A stretch of DNA of 64,000 nucleotides from the NCBI GenBank assembly GCA_964459385.1, contig CAYWLG010000001.1, positions 62,001-126,000 of the forward strand, given 5' to 3'. Of this stretch, positions 8,008-16,990 are shown piece by piece; the stretch's first letter is position 1, and each line of letters starts with the position of its first letter. Under the pieces are notes generated by a model. The model was not told where the DNA came from and did not search any database. It was given only the letters and a program-made list of their open reading frames with translations. Source of the DNA: UBA6107 sp964459385. GTDB lineage: Bacteria > Chloroflexota > Anaerolineae > Anaerolineales > Anaerolineaceae. Both the position numbers and the translations under genes were made by a program.

Positions 8008-9630
8008 ATGCCCACGAGCCCAACCACGGAATCTCCCCGCAAAACTGGTCCGAAAAAGCCTACGAACGGAACTGCCAGAAAGACCGCCAAAACCAAAAAC
8101 GGTCTGAGCATTCCGTTTGCAGAGAATGCTTCGCTGGAAGACGACGCCCTGATCAAACAGGAGCCGGATGATACGGCTTTGGTGCAATCCAATGGCGAGT
8201 GGAACGAAATTGCCAGTGAAGACCCGCTGGAGATTCTCGAAGACCCCTCCATTGCCCTTGAGCTTTCTGAAGACCCGGTACGCTTATACCTGAAAGAGAT
8301 CGGCCAGATTCACCTGCTGGACGCCGACAGTGAGTTCAGGCTGGCCGTGCGCATCGAATCGGTCGTGCGGGTGGATAAGGCCCGTCAGAGTGTAAAGCTG
8401 GCCAAGAACGCTGAAGGATATTACAAGGAACTTTACTCCATTTTGCTGAGCGAAATGGTGGATAGCTGGAATGGACTGCAGGAAACTGCCAAAAAGATGG
8501 GACAACATGAGGTGCCCGATCTGGCCCTGATGCTGGCGGAAGCCCAGTTATTGAAACGCCAATGGCAGGCAGATGACCCTTCTTATCTGCGTACTTATCT
8601 GGATAACGGCCTGTGGGGCAAAGACGCCACCTGGGAAGGCTTGGTGAGGCGGGCTTTTACCATCTTCCTGACCATGTATCTGCTGCCCGACTCGTTTGCC
8701 CAGACAACCCTGGCTTACCTGACCAAATATGAAACGATGCCCTCGCTCACCTGGATCAAGCGGCATTTGCCTGAAGACAAAGAACTGGCCGATGAGCTGG
8801 AAGACGTCAATTACCGGGCCGATGAATCCAACCAGACGCTCATTCGGGCCAATTTAAGGCTGGTGGTGAGCATTGCCAAGCGCTATTTGGGTCGCGGCAT
8901 TTCCTTCCTTGATCTGATCCAGGAAGGCAACCTGGGGCTGTTGCGCGCCGTATCGAAGTTTGATTCGACCCGCGGCTTCAAGTTTTCGACTTATGCCACC
9001 TGGTGGATTCGCCAGTCGATCAGCCGCTATATCGCCGAGCATGCGCGCACGATCCGCATTCCGGTACATTTGTTTGAGGCGATCACGCGCATCTTGCGCG
9101 TGCAGCGCAACCTGGTGCAAACCCTGGGGCGCGAACCTACCCTGGAAGAGCTGGCCCTCGAGACCGAAATGCTCTCTGCTGAAGACACAAAAGCGATCAG
9201 AAAGGCGCGCGCCGCCAATGAACCGCTTGAACCTGAACTGCAGCGCCGCTGGACCTGGGCGACCATGAAGGTGCAACGCATTTTGCAATCGGCCGAGGAG
9301 CCGATCTCACTGGAACGCCCGGTAGGGGATGAAGAAAGCAGCCAATTGGGCGATTTCATTGAAGACGATGAGGCACTCGAACCGATGGATGCGGCTGCCC
9401 GTGAAATGCTGCGTGAACAGGTGCAGAATGCTCTGGCTGCGCTTTCAGAGCGCGAGCGTCAGGTGCTGGAACTGCGCTTTGGTCTGATCGATGGCAAAGA
9501 CCATACCCTCGAAGAGGTGAGCCGTTATTTCAATGTGACCCGCGAACGCATCCGCCAAATCGAGGCCAAAGCCTTGCGTAAATTGCGCCACCCCACCCGC
9601 AGCCGCCATCTGCGCGAATATTTGGGGTAA
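8008..9630 (+). CDS. rpoD: Primary RNA polymerase sigma factor (sigma-70)
   Basis: This 540-residue protein directs RNA polymerase to housekeeping promoters. A basic, Thr/Lys-rich N-terminal tail (about 1-40) and an acidic stretch precede region 1.2 (DPVRLYLKEIGQI). A non-conserved segment follows. Region 2 contains the -10 reading motif (FDSTRGFKFSTYATWWIRQ). Region 3 and region 4 come next, with the -35 helix-turn-helix near the C-terminus (HTLEEVSRYFNVTRERIRQ). The presence of regions 1.2 to 4.2 and linkage to dnaG make it the group 1 factor rather than an alternative sigma. Promoters found in this window (TTGACA/TATAAT-like, 16-18 spacing) match what such a factor recognises. Confidence 0.96.
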   Translation: MPTSPTTESPRKTGPKKPTNGTARKTAKTKNGLSIPFAENASLEDDALIKQEPDDTALVQSNGEWNEIASEDPLEILEDPSIALELSEDPVRLYLKEIGQIHLLDADSEFRLAVRIESVVRVDKARQSVKLAKNAEGYYKELYSILLSEMVDSWNGLQETAKKMGQHEVPDLALMLAEAQLLKRQWQADDPSYLRTYLDNGLWGKDATWEGLVRRAFTIFLTMYLLPDSFAQTTLAYLTKYETMPSLTWIKRHLPEDKELADELEDVNYRADESNQTLIRANLRLVVSIAKRYLGRGISFLDLIQEGNLGLLRAVSKFDSTRGFKFSTYATWWIRQSISRYIAEHARTIRIPVHLFEAITRILRVQRNLVQTLGREPTLEELALETEMLSAEDTKAIRKARAANEPLEPELQRRWTWATMKVQRILQSAEEPISLERPVGDEESSQLGDFIEDDEALEPMDAAAREMLREQVQNALAALSERERQVLELRFGLIDGKDHTLEEVSRYFNVTRERIRQIEAKALRKLRHPTRSRHLREYLG

Positions 9631-9640
9631 GCAGCTTTTC

Positions 9641-9669
9641 TTGCAATGATTAAAATTCCATGATATACT
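9641..9669 (+). promoter_or_regulatory. Promoter of rho
   Basis: TTGCAA (9641-9646) and TATACT (9664-9669) with exactly 17 bases between them. This gives a leader of about 140 bases before rho. Confidence 0.55.
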
Positions 9670-9710
9670 GCTTTTACGAAATGGATTTTTTAAAATTGAG
9701 CAATGTTTAA

Positions 9711-9737
9711 TACCGGCCTGTTCGCAGGCTGGCGGTA
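9711..9737 (+). promoter_or_regulatory. UUCG-capped hairpin in the rho leader
   Basis: CCGGCCTG and CAGGCTGG pair around a TTCG tetraloop. The loop is followed by AAAAAA rather than T residues, so it is not an ordinary terminator. It lies in the rho 5' untranslated region and may stabilise the leader or take part in rho autoregulation, which is inference. Confidence 0.45.
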
Positions 9738-9816
9738 AAAAACTCCCTATACCCAACAATTAATCACGAAAACAAACCCTGGTTCCCAGGGAAAATCACC
9801 CTCATATTCTATACTC

Positions 9817-11103
9817 ATGGATTCAATACAAATGAAAATATCTGAAATGGAAGTCGCCACCCTGGTCGAATTACGCCAAGTCGCCGAAGAAATGAACATC
9901 CCCAATGCGAAACGGTTGAAAAAGGAGAACCTCATTCTCAACATCCGCAGAGCCGAGGCCGAGGCAGAAGGTGTGGAAGTGCGCGGCGGTGTGCTCGAGA
10001 TCACCCCAGAAGGGGTAGGTTTTCTGCGTACCAATTACAGCATCGGGCAGGAAGACGTTTATGTTTCGCAGGCACAATTGCGTCGTTATGACCTGCGCAT
10101 GGGCGACTTCGTGATGGGTGTGGTGCGGCCTCCGCGCGATGCCGAACGCCATTATGGTCTCTTGAAAGTGGAAACCATTAACATGATGACCCCAGAAGAG
10201 ATTACCCACCGCCCCGTGTTCGAGAATCTGGTGCCGATCTTCCCGGAAAAACGTTTTGACCTTGAAACCGACCGCTCCATCCTCTCTTCCCGTTTGATCA
10301 ATCTGATCGCACCCATTGGCCGTGGCCAGCGTGGTATGATCGTTTCTCCCCCAAAAGCCGGTAAAACCACCATTTTGAAGCAACTGGCCAATTCCATTTC
10401 GGCCAATAACCCCGATGTGCACCTGATCATTGGCTTGATCGGTGAGCGCCCTGAAGAGGTGACCGATATGGATCGCTCGGTGGACGCCGAAGTGGTGGCT
10501 TCTACCTTTGACGAACCGGTCTCTTCGCATGTGCGTACCGCCGAGATCACCCTGGAGCGCGCCAAGCGCTTGGTGGAGATCGGACGCGATGTGGTAATAT
10601 TAATGGATTCGCTGACACGGTTGGCACGGGCCTATAACCTGGTGGTCAATCCGTCGGGACGCACGCTCTCGGGCGGTATGGATCCTTCGGCTTTGTACCC
10701 GCCCAAGAAGTTCTTTGGTGCAGCCCGTAACATCGAAGAAGGCGGCAGTTTGACGATCATCGCCACTGCGCTGGTCGATACCGGCTCCCGTCTAGACGAT
10801 GTGGTCTACGAAGAGTTTAAGGGCACGGGAAACATGGAGCTTCATCTCTCCCGCCGCCTGCAGGAACGCCGAATCTTCCCCGCCATCGACATCGAACGTT
10901 CCTCCACACGACGCGAAGAACTCCTGCTCGGCCCGGATATCTTGCAGCGTGTTTGGTTGATGCGCCGCATGTATCTGCAAATGATCGCCACCCCGCCGCA
11001 GGGCGCCGGTATGGATCCCTCGGTGGCTACCGAGGCCATCTTGCAGAAGATCGCGCGCACCAAGAACAATCAAGAGTTCCTGGAGAACTTAACGGAGGAT
11101 TAG
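9817..11103 (+). CDS. rho: Transcription termination factor Rho
   Basis: This 428-residue RNA-dependent ATPase forms a hexameric ring that terminates transcription. An N-terminal Rho_N helical domain (SEMEVATLVELRQVAEE) is followed by the cold-shock-like RNA-binding domain (GVLEITPEGVGFLR). The RecA-like ATPase core follows, with Walker A PPKAGKTT near residue 180 and Walker B VVILMDSLTRLARA. The Q-loop/R-loop region (FKGTGNMELHLSRRLQERR) is intact. It lacks the long N-terminal insert seen in some actinobacterial Rho proteins. The start is uncertain: a TATACT ends one base before the first ATG, so the ATG at 9832 is an alternative. It is cotranscribed with the next gene, whose start overlaps its stop by one base. 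Confidence 0.97.
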   Translation: MDSIQMKISEMEVATLVELRQVAEEMNIPNAKRLKKENLILNIRRAEAEAEGVEVRGGVLEITPEGVGFLRTNYSIGQEDVYVSQAQLRRYDLRMGDFVMGVVRPPRDAERHYGLLKVETINMMTPEEITHRPVFENLVPIFPEKRFDLETDRSILSSRLINLIAPIGRGQRGMIVSPPKAGKTTILKQLANSISANNPDVHLIIGLIGERPEEVTDMDRSVDAEVVASTFDEPVSSHVRTAEITLERAKRLVEIGRDVVILMDSLTRLARAYNLVVNPSGRTLSGGMDPSALYPPKKFFGAARNIEEGGSLTIIATALVDTGSRLDDVVYEEFKGTGNMELHLSRRLQERRIFPAIDIERSSTRREELLLGPDILQRVWLMRRMYLQMIATPPQGAGMDPSVATEAILQKIARTKNNQEFLENLTED

Positions 11104-12209
11104 TGAGTCCTAAGAAAATAACTCCTGAAAAACCGGCCGAAGAGGTTACCCCCTCCCCAGCAAAGAGCAACATTCAATGGTCGGTGTTCCTTTCATGGGG
11201 CGCAACCGCTTTAGTGGTATTGGTTCTTTTGTTGGTCCTGTTCAACGGGCTTCCCTTTTCCAACCAGAATGAAGCCCCTGTGGTGGATGAAAACCCGACC
11301 GCAGTGGCTTTGCCATTGCCCACATTGCAAGCGACCGATGCGGCCAGCGTACTTGATGTAGATCGTGCTGCCAATATCGATACCACCGTGCCCGATGGCG
11401 TGCGCCAGTCTATCACGAAATATACGATCGAGGCCGGGGATACGATCTTCGGCATCGCCAAGCAGTTCAATCTCAAACCCGAATCGATCTTGTGGGCCAA
11501 TTACGATTACTTTTATGACGACCCCACCACGGCATTAACCATCGGGGCTGTCTTGACCATCCCCCCGACAGATGGCATTCTCTACACGTGGAAAGAGGGC
11601 GACGATCTGGCCAAGATCGCCGATAAGTATGACACCTCTGCGACCGAGATCGTCAGTTGGCCTTCAAACCATCTGGATATTTCCGACCCGGTGATCCAGC
11701 CGGATGCTTATGTGATGATCCCGGGTGGCACACGCGAGTTGAAATCGTGGATTCAGACCGTGGCTTACGCGCCGCGTTCGGGTGCCACCCGTGTGGTTTC
11801 CGGCCCGGGCGGCTGCCAGGCGCCGAGTTCCGGTTACATCGGTTCAACGGGCTTCATCTGGCCGACCGGCTCCACTTATATCTCAGGGTTCGATTTCACC
11901 AGCTACCATCTAGGCATTGACATCGCGGCTGCCGAAGGCACCCCGGTGGCAGCCTCTGATAGCGGCACCGTGGTCTATGCCGGTTGGAACGATACCGGTT
12001 ATGGCTACATGGTGATGATCGACCACAACAACGGCTATGCCACCCTTTACGGCCACCTTTCAGTGGTCTCGGTCACCTGTGGCTCCAATGTACTGCAGGG
12101 TTCGATCATTGGTCTGGCCGGGTCAACCGGTAATTCCACCGGCGCCCACCTGCACTTTGAGGTGCGCTTGAACGGCACCTTTGTCAACCCTCATTACGTG
12201 CTGCCGTAA
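11103..12209 (+). CDS. Membrane-anchored LysM-M23 metallopeptidase
   Basis: The GTG start shares its first base with the rho stop codon and follows GGAGG at 11094-11098. The 368-residue protein has one membrane segment near the N-terminus (about residues 30-50). Two LysM peptidoglycan-binding repeats follow (YTIEAGDTIFGIAKQ, then YTWKEGDDLAKIADK). The C-terminal M23/LytM domain has zinc ligands in HLGID and in HLHFE near the end. It probably cleaves peptide cross-bridges of peptidoglycan outside the membrane, or activates another hydrolase. A closely similar paralogue lies at 23108-24307. The tight coupling to rho is unusual, because the functions are unrelated; shared expression is the likely reason. 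Confidence 0.92.
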   Translation: MSPKKITPEKPAEEVTPSPAKSNIQWSVFLSWGATALVVLVLLLVLFNGLPFSNQNEAPVVDENPTAVALPLPTLQATDAASVLDVDRAANIDTTVPDGVRQSITKYTIEAGDTIFGIAKQFNLKPESILWANYDYFYDDPTTALTIGAVLTIPPTDGILYTWKEGDDLAKIADKYDTSATEIVSWPSNHLDISDPVIQPDAYVMIPGGTRELKSWIQTVAYAPRSGATRVVSGPGGCQAPSSGYIGSTGFIWPTGSTYISGFDFTSYHLGIDIAAAEGTPVAASDSGTVVYAGWNDTGYGYMVMIDHNNGYATLYGHLSVVSVTCGSNVLQGSIIGLAGSTGNSTGAHLHFEVRLNGTFVNPHYVLP

Positions 12210-12228
12210 AATTCTGTGAACAACGATA

Positions 12229-12258
12229 ACGCACAGGAAGCTCTCCTGTGCGTTTTTT
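12229..12258 (+). terminator. Rho-independent terminator of the rho-peptidase unit
   Basis: ACGCACAGGA and TCCTGTGCGT form a 10-bp stem around AGCTC, followed by TTTTT. Confidence 0.9.
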
Positions 12259-12336
12259 GTTAACAAATTTTTGCGGTTCGAATAATGCCAGAAAGAGTGA
12301 GAGGTTGTAGAGTTTGCATAAATGAAGGAAAAATAG

Positions 12337-12365
12337 TTGACTTTGAAATACGGATATGTTATTAT
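12337..12365 (+). promoter_or_regulatory. Promoter of the LacI regulator gene
   Basis: TTGACT (12337-12342) and TATTAT (12360-12365) with 17 bases between them. The -10 box overlaps the operator at 12362-12381, the layout expected for autorepression. Confidence 0.7.
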
Positions 12366-12381
12366 GAAATAGCTTTCATAA
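12362..12381. promoter_or_regulatory. LacI-family operator O1
   Basis: TTATGAAA-tagc-TTTCATAA is a perfect 8+8 inverted repeat overlapping the -10 box and transcription start of the lacI-type gene. It shares the TGAAAnnnnTTTCA core with the site at 13430-13443, so both are probably bound by the adjacent regulator. Confidence 0.75.
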
Positions 12382-12394
12382 AAACACTTATATT

Positions 12395-13402
12395 ATGAAA
12401 AACAGATCTAAAGAACCCACTATTTATGATGTAGCTGATCTTTCTGGCGTCAGCATTTCTACTATTTCCCGAGTGATAAATACCCCTGAAAAAGTGAATG
12501 TGGAGACTCGGAAAAAAGTAACTGATGCGATAGATCGTTTAAATTTCATTCCAAAAGCTGAAGCCAGAGCCCGGGCAATGAAGTTAAGTCGTCGTGTAGG
12601 AGTAATAACCCCTTTCTTTACGGCGCCCTCATTTGTACAGCGCTTGCGTGGCGTCGCTTCTGCGCTGGCAAAATCAGATTACGATCTGGTTATTTATACC
12701 GTTGAGTCAAACGATCAACTACAAAGTTATCTGGCTTCATTACCGATCACAGGTAATCTGGACGGGTTGATTATCATGTCGCTGCCTGTGGGTGATCACG
12801 AAGTGCAGCGAATACTTGACCACCATTTGCCGGCAGTTTTAATTGAATTTCCTCATCCTCTATTGAATTGTGTAGAAATCGATGATTTTCAAGGTGGAAA
12901 GCTGGCTGCTGAGTACTTGCTAAAGAAAGGTCATCGAAAGATAGCTTTTCTTGGTGATACAGATTTACCGGAATATGCAATTCACCCGGTGAGTTTACGT
13001 TTTCAGGGATTTAAGAAGGCTTTGCAGAATGCCAATGTGGATTTGCCGCGTGAATTTATTCGATTGGCTCCATATGACCAAGAACGGGCGCGGCAAGTTG
13101 CTGAAGAATTATTCAATTTACCCGAACGACCGACAGCTATTTTTGCCGCCACTGATCTGCAAGCCCTTGGGGTCATTAAGGCGGCTCGTCAGTTAAGGAT
13201 CAAGGTTCCTGAAGAACTGGCCATATTGGGCTTTGACGATATTGATATGGCTGAATTTGAGGACTTGACTACCGTAAGACAGCATCTTGATGAATCAGGA
13301 CGCGTCGCAGTTGAGATCTTGATGTCTCATATAAGCAATCCATCACGCCCTGCGCAGCATTCACAACTCCCATTTGAGATCGTTGAACGTTTGACCGTTT
13401 GA
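12395..13402 (+). CDS. LacI-family transcriptional regulator
   Basis: This is a 335-residue DNA-binding repressor. The N-terminal helix-turn-helix and hinge are typical (TIYDVADLSGVSISTISRV, then RLNFIPKAEARAM-like hinge). A periplasmic-binding-protein-like effector domain fills the rest, with the family end motif AILGFDDIDMAEFEDLTTVRQ. It precedes a CUT1 sugar importer, a sucrose-phosphorylase-like enzyme and an acetyl esterase, so it most likely represses that operon and is relieved by a sugar. Autoregulation is indicated by the palindromic operator across its own -10 box. The effector cannot be told from sequence. The gene is clearly AT-richer than the rho region upstream. Confidence 0.93.
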   Translation: MKNRSKEPTIYDVADLSGVSISTISRVINTPEKVNVETRKKVTDAIDRLNFIPKAEARARAMKLSRRVGVITPFFTAPSFVQRLRGVASALAKSDYDLVIYTVESNDQLQSYLASLPITGNLDGLIIMSLPVGDHEVQRILDHHLPAVLIEFPHPLLNCVEIDDFQGGKLAAEYLLKKGHRKIAFLGDTDLPEYAIHPVSLRFQGFKKALQNANVDLPREFIRLAPYDQERARQVAEELFNLPERPTAIFAATDLQALGVIKAARQLRIKVPEELAILGFDDIDMAEFEDLTTVRQHLDESGRVAVEILMSHISNPSRPAQHSQLPFEIVERLTV

Positions 13403-13429
13403 TCAAAGGATAAAAAATTTCGCGCTTTA

Positions 13430-13443
13430 TGAAAGTGCTTTCA
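13430..13443. promoter_or_regulatory. LacI-family operator O2, upstream of the sugar transporter
   Basis: TGAAAG-TG-CTTTCA is a perfect palindrome about 95 bases before the solute-binding protein start. It matches the half-site of O1 at 12362-12381. No clear promoter was identified next to it. Confidence 0.7.
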
Positions 13444-13538
13444 GCTAAACAATTTCATTTTGGAGGTGAATACCAAAAATTGCTCGAGTAACCACCGTTG
13501 TGTCACTTACCAAGCTGTAAATTTTCAGGAGGATGAAA

Positions 13539-14927
13539 ATGAGCAAAAAAAAGTTGTCTCTAGTTTTAGTAAGTGTGATGTTGTTGGCTTCGTTGATTCT
13601 TTCGGCTTGTGGCAGCGCTGCAACAACACAAGCTGTCGCTACCGAAGTACCTACCGAAGCAGCCACAGAAGCGCCGACTGAGGCGCCTACCGAAGTTGCG
13701 ACCCCAAGTTGTGGCACCGATCCGGTTGTGCTCAATGCCTATTTTGAAACCGGGTTCGATCTTCCTTTTAAGCTCGCTGACGAGTTCACCAAACAATACC
13801 CGAATGTGACCTGGGACATTAAACAAGATCAGTTCACAAATCTGATCAATGAAACGCCTCGTTTGCTCGCCGGTGATAACCCCCCCGATTTGATCCGTTT
13901 GCCAACCATGGTTTCATTTGCTAAACAAGGTCTGTTAATGAACCTTGATACTTATGCGGCTGAGTTTGGTTGGGATCAATGGCCTGTGCCACAATTAGCT
14001 CAAAATCGTGTAGCTGCGGACGGCAGTCGTGGGTCAGGCTCACTGTATGCAATGGGCCTTAATTACAGCATGACTGGTATCTTCTACAACAAGCAATTGG
14101 CTGCTCAAATTGGCATGACAGAAGCTCCTAAAACTTTGGCTGAATTTGAAGATTTACTTGCCAAAGCCAAAGCGGCCGGATTGTTGCCAATCATGCAATG
14201 GGGCAGCGCCAAGAGTGGTATGGGACTGGCGTTTCCGCTGCAGGCGCTTATGGCTTCTGTAGGCTCAACTGGCCCGATCAACGATTGGATCTTCCAGAAA
14301 CCCGGTGCAACCATCGATACTCCATCCAACCTCGTTGCAGCTCAGCACCTCGAAACCTGGATCCAGGATGGCTATTTCCCCACAGATATTAACGCGATTG
14401 AGTATACTGATGCCAATGATCGTTTTGGCAAAGGCGAAGGCGTATTCATGTTCAATGGCGACTGGCAAAATGCTGCATACGATGCTGCAATGCCGGGAAA
14501 TGTTGGCTTTTTCTTGATGCCCCCAGCTGAAGCAGGTGGCAAGCCCGCCGCAATGTCGGCCCCATTGACTTATGGTATCGCCGCAAATGCCAAAAATGCT
14601 GATTGCGCTGCATTCTTCTTGAACTGGGTTGCAAGCAATGATGCTGCCCGTGCAATTGATGTCGCAGTTGGCGGTTCCAACCCCGGTGGGCCGTCAGGCG
14701 CTACTATGCCTGCAGTTGCCGAAGGCTCTGTGACAAATGATACACTTGCAGCTGGTGTTGTTGTTGGTGAAGCCGGTACAGCTATGGATTTCATCGCCAA
14801 TTCGACTAGTGCTATCTTTGCCCAAGGCTGGACCCCTGAACTTCAAAAGATGGTGGGTGGCAAACAAGATGCTGCCGGCCTACTTAAAGCTGTTCAGGAT
14901 GAGTATGTACGAGAATTGACTGAGTAA
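13539..14927 (+). CDS. CUT1 sugar ABC transporter, solute-binding lipoprotein
   Basis: This 462-residue lipoprotein captures a carbohydrate outside the membrane and delivers it to the permeases encoded next. The signal peptide ends in LILSAC with the lipid-anchored cysteine at residue 24. A short Thr/Glu/Ala-rich linker of repeated TEAPTEA-type units follows, then a family 1 extracellular solute-binding domain. I chose the ATG at 13539 because AGGAGG lies six bases upstream; the ATG at 13533 directly abuts that site. The cluster has no ATPase gene, which is normal for CUT1 systems that share a multitask MsiK-type ATPase encoded elsewhere. Confidence 0.93.
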   Translation: MSKKKLSLVLVSVMLLASLILSACGSAATTQAVATEVPTEAATEAPTEAPTEVATPSCGTDPVVLNAYFETGFDLPFKLADEFTKQYPNVTWDIKQDQFTNLINETPRLLAGDNPPDLIRLPTMVSFAKQGLLMNLDTYAAEFGWDQWPVPQLAQNRVAADGSRGSGSLYAMGLNYSMTGIFYNKQLAAQIGMTEAPKTLAEFEDLLAKAKAAGLLPIMQWGSAKSGMGLAFPLQALMASVGSTGPINDWIFQKPGATIDTPSNLVAAQHLETWIQDGYFPTDINAIEYTDANDRFGKGEGVFMFNGDWQNAAYDAAMPGNVGFFLMPPAEAGGKPAAMSAPLTYGIAANAKNADCAAFFLNWVASNDAARAIDVAVGGSNPGGPSGATMPAVAEGSVTNDTLAAGVVVGEAGTAMDFIANSTSAIFAQGWTPELQKMVGGKQDAAGLLKAVQDEYVRELTE

Positions 14928-14945
14928 AGAGAAAGCCGCGTGATA

Positions 14946-15905
14946 ATGCCTGAGTCTACAAAATCGAATGACGTATCGATAACGACAAAAGACAAAAACC
15001 TCGTGGCACCGAATAGCTCCCGGCGGGACACCCATAAAGTGGTCCGCCGGGAGACCATCACAGCCTGGGGATATGTATTACCAGCGCTACTGATGTATGC
15101 AGCGTTTGTTCTGGTGCCGCTTGTGTTGAGTATTTACTACTCGTTCTTTCGTTGGAATGGTATTGGCGCCATGACCTGGGTCGGTCTTAAAAACTACAAG
15201 ACCGTCCTGGAGGTTCCTGACCTTCTTGGAACTATTTTTAATGCATTTAAATTAGTTTTGTTTTTTAGTATCATTCCTGTTGCGCTCGGGCTTGTTGTTG
15301 CAAGCGTGATCAATCGGGTTGGAAAGGGGCAACTTGGAGAAATTGCGCGCACGGTTTTGTTCACTCCTCAAGTGATTCCACTTGTTGCGGCAGGTATCAT
15401 CTGGGGTTGGCTCCTTGCTTTACCAGGTTTGATAAACGAAGGGTTGAGGGCAATTGGGCTTACATCAATTGCCAGAGCCTGGTTGGGAGATTTTGATTGG
15501 GCACTCCCGTCTGTCGGTATGATCGGCGTTTGGGTCTTACTTGGGTTCTGTACGGTTCTTCTATCTACAGGTATTTCAAAGATTGACCCATCACTTTACG
15601 AATCGGCCCGAATAGATGGCGCAAATTGGTGGGAAGAGTTCATTTTAATAACGGTTCCTTTATTAAGAAATGAAATCGGCGTATGTTTAACCGTTACGGT
15701 CACCGCAGCACTGGCTGCCTTTGATATCGTTTATGTTACCACCGCCGGCGGCCCGGGCAATTCAACTGCGGTACCGGGAATTGAAATATATATTCTGGCA
15801 TTCACCCAACAAAGAATTGGCCTGGCCTCAGCTTTGGCAGTATTACTTATGTTGCTGGTTGTCATTGTAGTGATTCCTATTCAGCGGTTGAGTAGGGAGG
15901 CATAA
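14946..15905 (+). CDS. CUT1 sugar ABC transporter, MalF-type permease
   Basis: An integral membrane subunit of 319 residues. A ~40-residue polar N-terminal tail precedes six predicted membrane segments. The EAA loop that contacts the ATPase is present (YESARIDGANWWEEFILITVPLL). It lies 18 bases after the solute-binding protein stop and 2 bases before the MalG-type gene, so the three form one operon. The start is either this ATG or a GTG six bases earlier; the purine-rich GAGAAAG upstream suits either. The substrate is unknown, but the downstream sucrose-phosphorylase-like gene suggests a short alpha-glucoside. Confidence 0.92.
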   Translation: MPESTKSNDVSITTKDKNLVAPNSSRRDTHKVVRRETITAWGYVLPALLMYAAFVLVPLVLSIYYSFFRWNGIGAMTWVGLKNYKTVLEVPDLLGTIFNAFKLVLFFSIIPVALGLVVASVINRVGKGQLGEIARTVLFTPQVIPLVAAGIIWGWLLALPGLINEGLRAIGLTSIARAWLGDFDWALPSVGMIGVWVLLGFCTVLLSTGISKIDPSLYESARIDGANWWEEFILITVPLLRNEIGVCLTVTVTAALAAFDIVYVTTAGGPGNSTAVPGIEIYILAFTQQRIGLASALAVLLMLLVVIVVIPIQRLSREA

Positions 15906-15907
15906 GA

Positions 15908-16732
15908 ATGAAAATTAGTCGCAGCGAACAAATTTCTGGCCAGTTTTTATTGATCTTTTTAATGATCATTACCATTCTTCCTTTCCTCAGCATATTTTTA
16001 ACCGCGCTCCACCCATCTAACACTATTCCCAATGGATTTGAGTGGCCAGCCAATCCACAATGGGGTAATTTTATTGAAGCTTTCAAAGTTGCCAATATGG
16101 TGGAATTACTGAAATCAAGTCTTTTCATCGTTTTTGCAGTTGTGCCTGTGGCTTTGGCTATCTCTACTATGGCAGCTTTCGCCATCGGCGTACTGGGTTT
16201 TCGAGGATCAAAAATTCTTTTTTTCTTGTTTGTGTTTGGTCTTACTCTCCCATTTGGTGGAATCATCGTTCCGCTTTATTATCTGGAACGTGCAATAGGA
16301 ATATACAATACGCGGTTCGCTATTGTTTTACCCCTGATAGGGCTTTATATGCCTTTTGCGGTCTATTGGATGCGGACGCATTTTATCAATATGCCGACAG
16401 AAATTTCAGAAGCGGCTCGTGTAGATGGCGCATCCACCTGGGATCTGTTTTGGCGAATTCATATGCCGTTGGCAGCTCCCCCTATAACTTCGCTGGGAAT
16501 CCTTATGTCTGTTTGGACCTGGAATCAGTTCTTATTGGCTTTGGTTCTGGTAGAAGATCCCACAAAGAGGACCATGGCCGGGGCATTAGGTGCCTTCCAG
16601 GGGCATTATGCAACGAATGTTCCTTTGCTTTGTGCCGGCACAATCATTATTCTGGTACCGACATTGATTATCTTTGTGGTGTTCCAGAAACAGATCATCG
16701 CAGCCTTGTTACAGGGTTCTGTAAAGGGATAA
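15908..16732 (+). CDS. CUT1 sugar ABC transporter, MalG-type permease (normal length)
   Basis: A 274-residue permease with six membrane segments and the EAA loop (SEAARVDGASTWDLFWRIHMPL). It ends in the LLQGSVKG tail typical of MalG proteins, and GGGAGG precedes the ATG. The first extracytoplasmic loop, between the first membrane segment and LLKSSLFIV, is only about 35-40 residues. This gives an internal reference for the enlarged permease at 61549-62763, which is 130 residues longer in exactly that loop. Confidence 0.93.
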   Translation: MKISRSEQISGQFLLIFLMIITILPFLSIFLTALHPSNTIPNGFEWPANPQWGNFIEAFKVANMVELLKSSLFIVFAVVPVALAISTMAAFAIGVLGFRGSKILFFLFVFGLTLPFGGIIVPLYYLERAIGIYNTRFAIVLPLIGLYMPFAVYWMRTHFINMPTEISEAARVDGASTWDLFWRIHMPLAAPPITSLGILMSVWTWNQFLLALVLVEDPTKRTMAGALGAFQGHYATNVPLLCAGTIIILVPTLIIFVVFQKQIIAALLQGSVKG

Positions 16733-16990
16733 GCAGCAATAGGTACAATTTAGGCTCTACTGCCTGGTTGCCCCTCATAAGTGTTCATAACTTGTGGCAG
16801 GAGAGACCCTTAGAGAAGATGATTTGAGCGGAATTGACTAATTTTCGCCTAAATGATATTTGAAATAAATACATTCTTGAAAACTTATTAACATGACACT
16901 TGATTTAATGCTGAAGGTAAGATTGAACGTTGAAAAATGAACGTGCACTTATTGCGAAAGCATTATTATTGAAAACAAGGTTAATACTAC
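16733..16990. other. 258-base intergenic gap within the sugar cluster
   Basis: AT-rich sequence between malG and the GH13 gene. I see a weak hairpin (CATAAGT/ACTTGTG near 16776-16796) and no T-tract terminator, no strong promoter and no second TGAAAnnnnTTTCA palindrome. The downstream gene could therefore be read through from the transporter. Confidence 0.4.

Noticed and set aside
12273..12290. GGTTCGAAT, like the T-loop of a tRNA
   Set aside because: No acceptor, D or anticodon stems can be folded around it.
13460..13681. 73-codon ORF with GGAGG in front of it, before the solute-binding protein
   Set aside because: It runs through the ribosome site and signal peptide of the real gene in another frame; could at most be a leader peptide, with no support.
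16366..16827. 153-codon ORF overlapping the MalG-type gene
   Set aside because: Different frame of a clear permease gene and no recognisable protein.
16957..16972. Possible third LacI operator (TGCGAAAGCATTA)
   Set aside because: Only one half-site resembles the operator; the second half does not form the palindrome.
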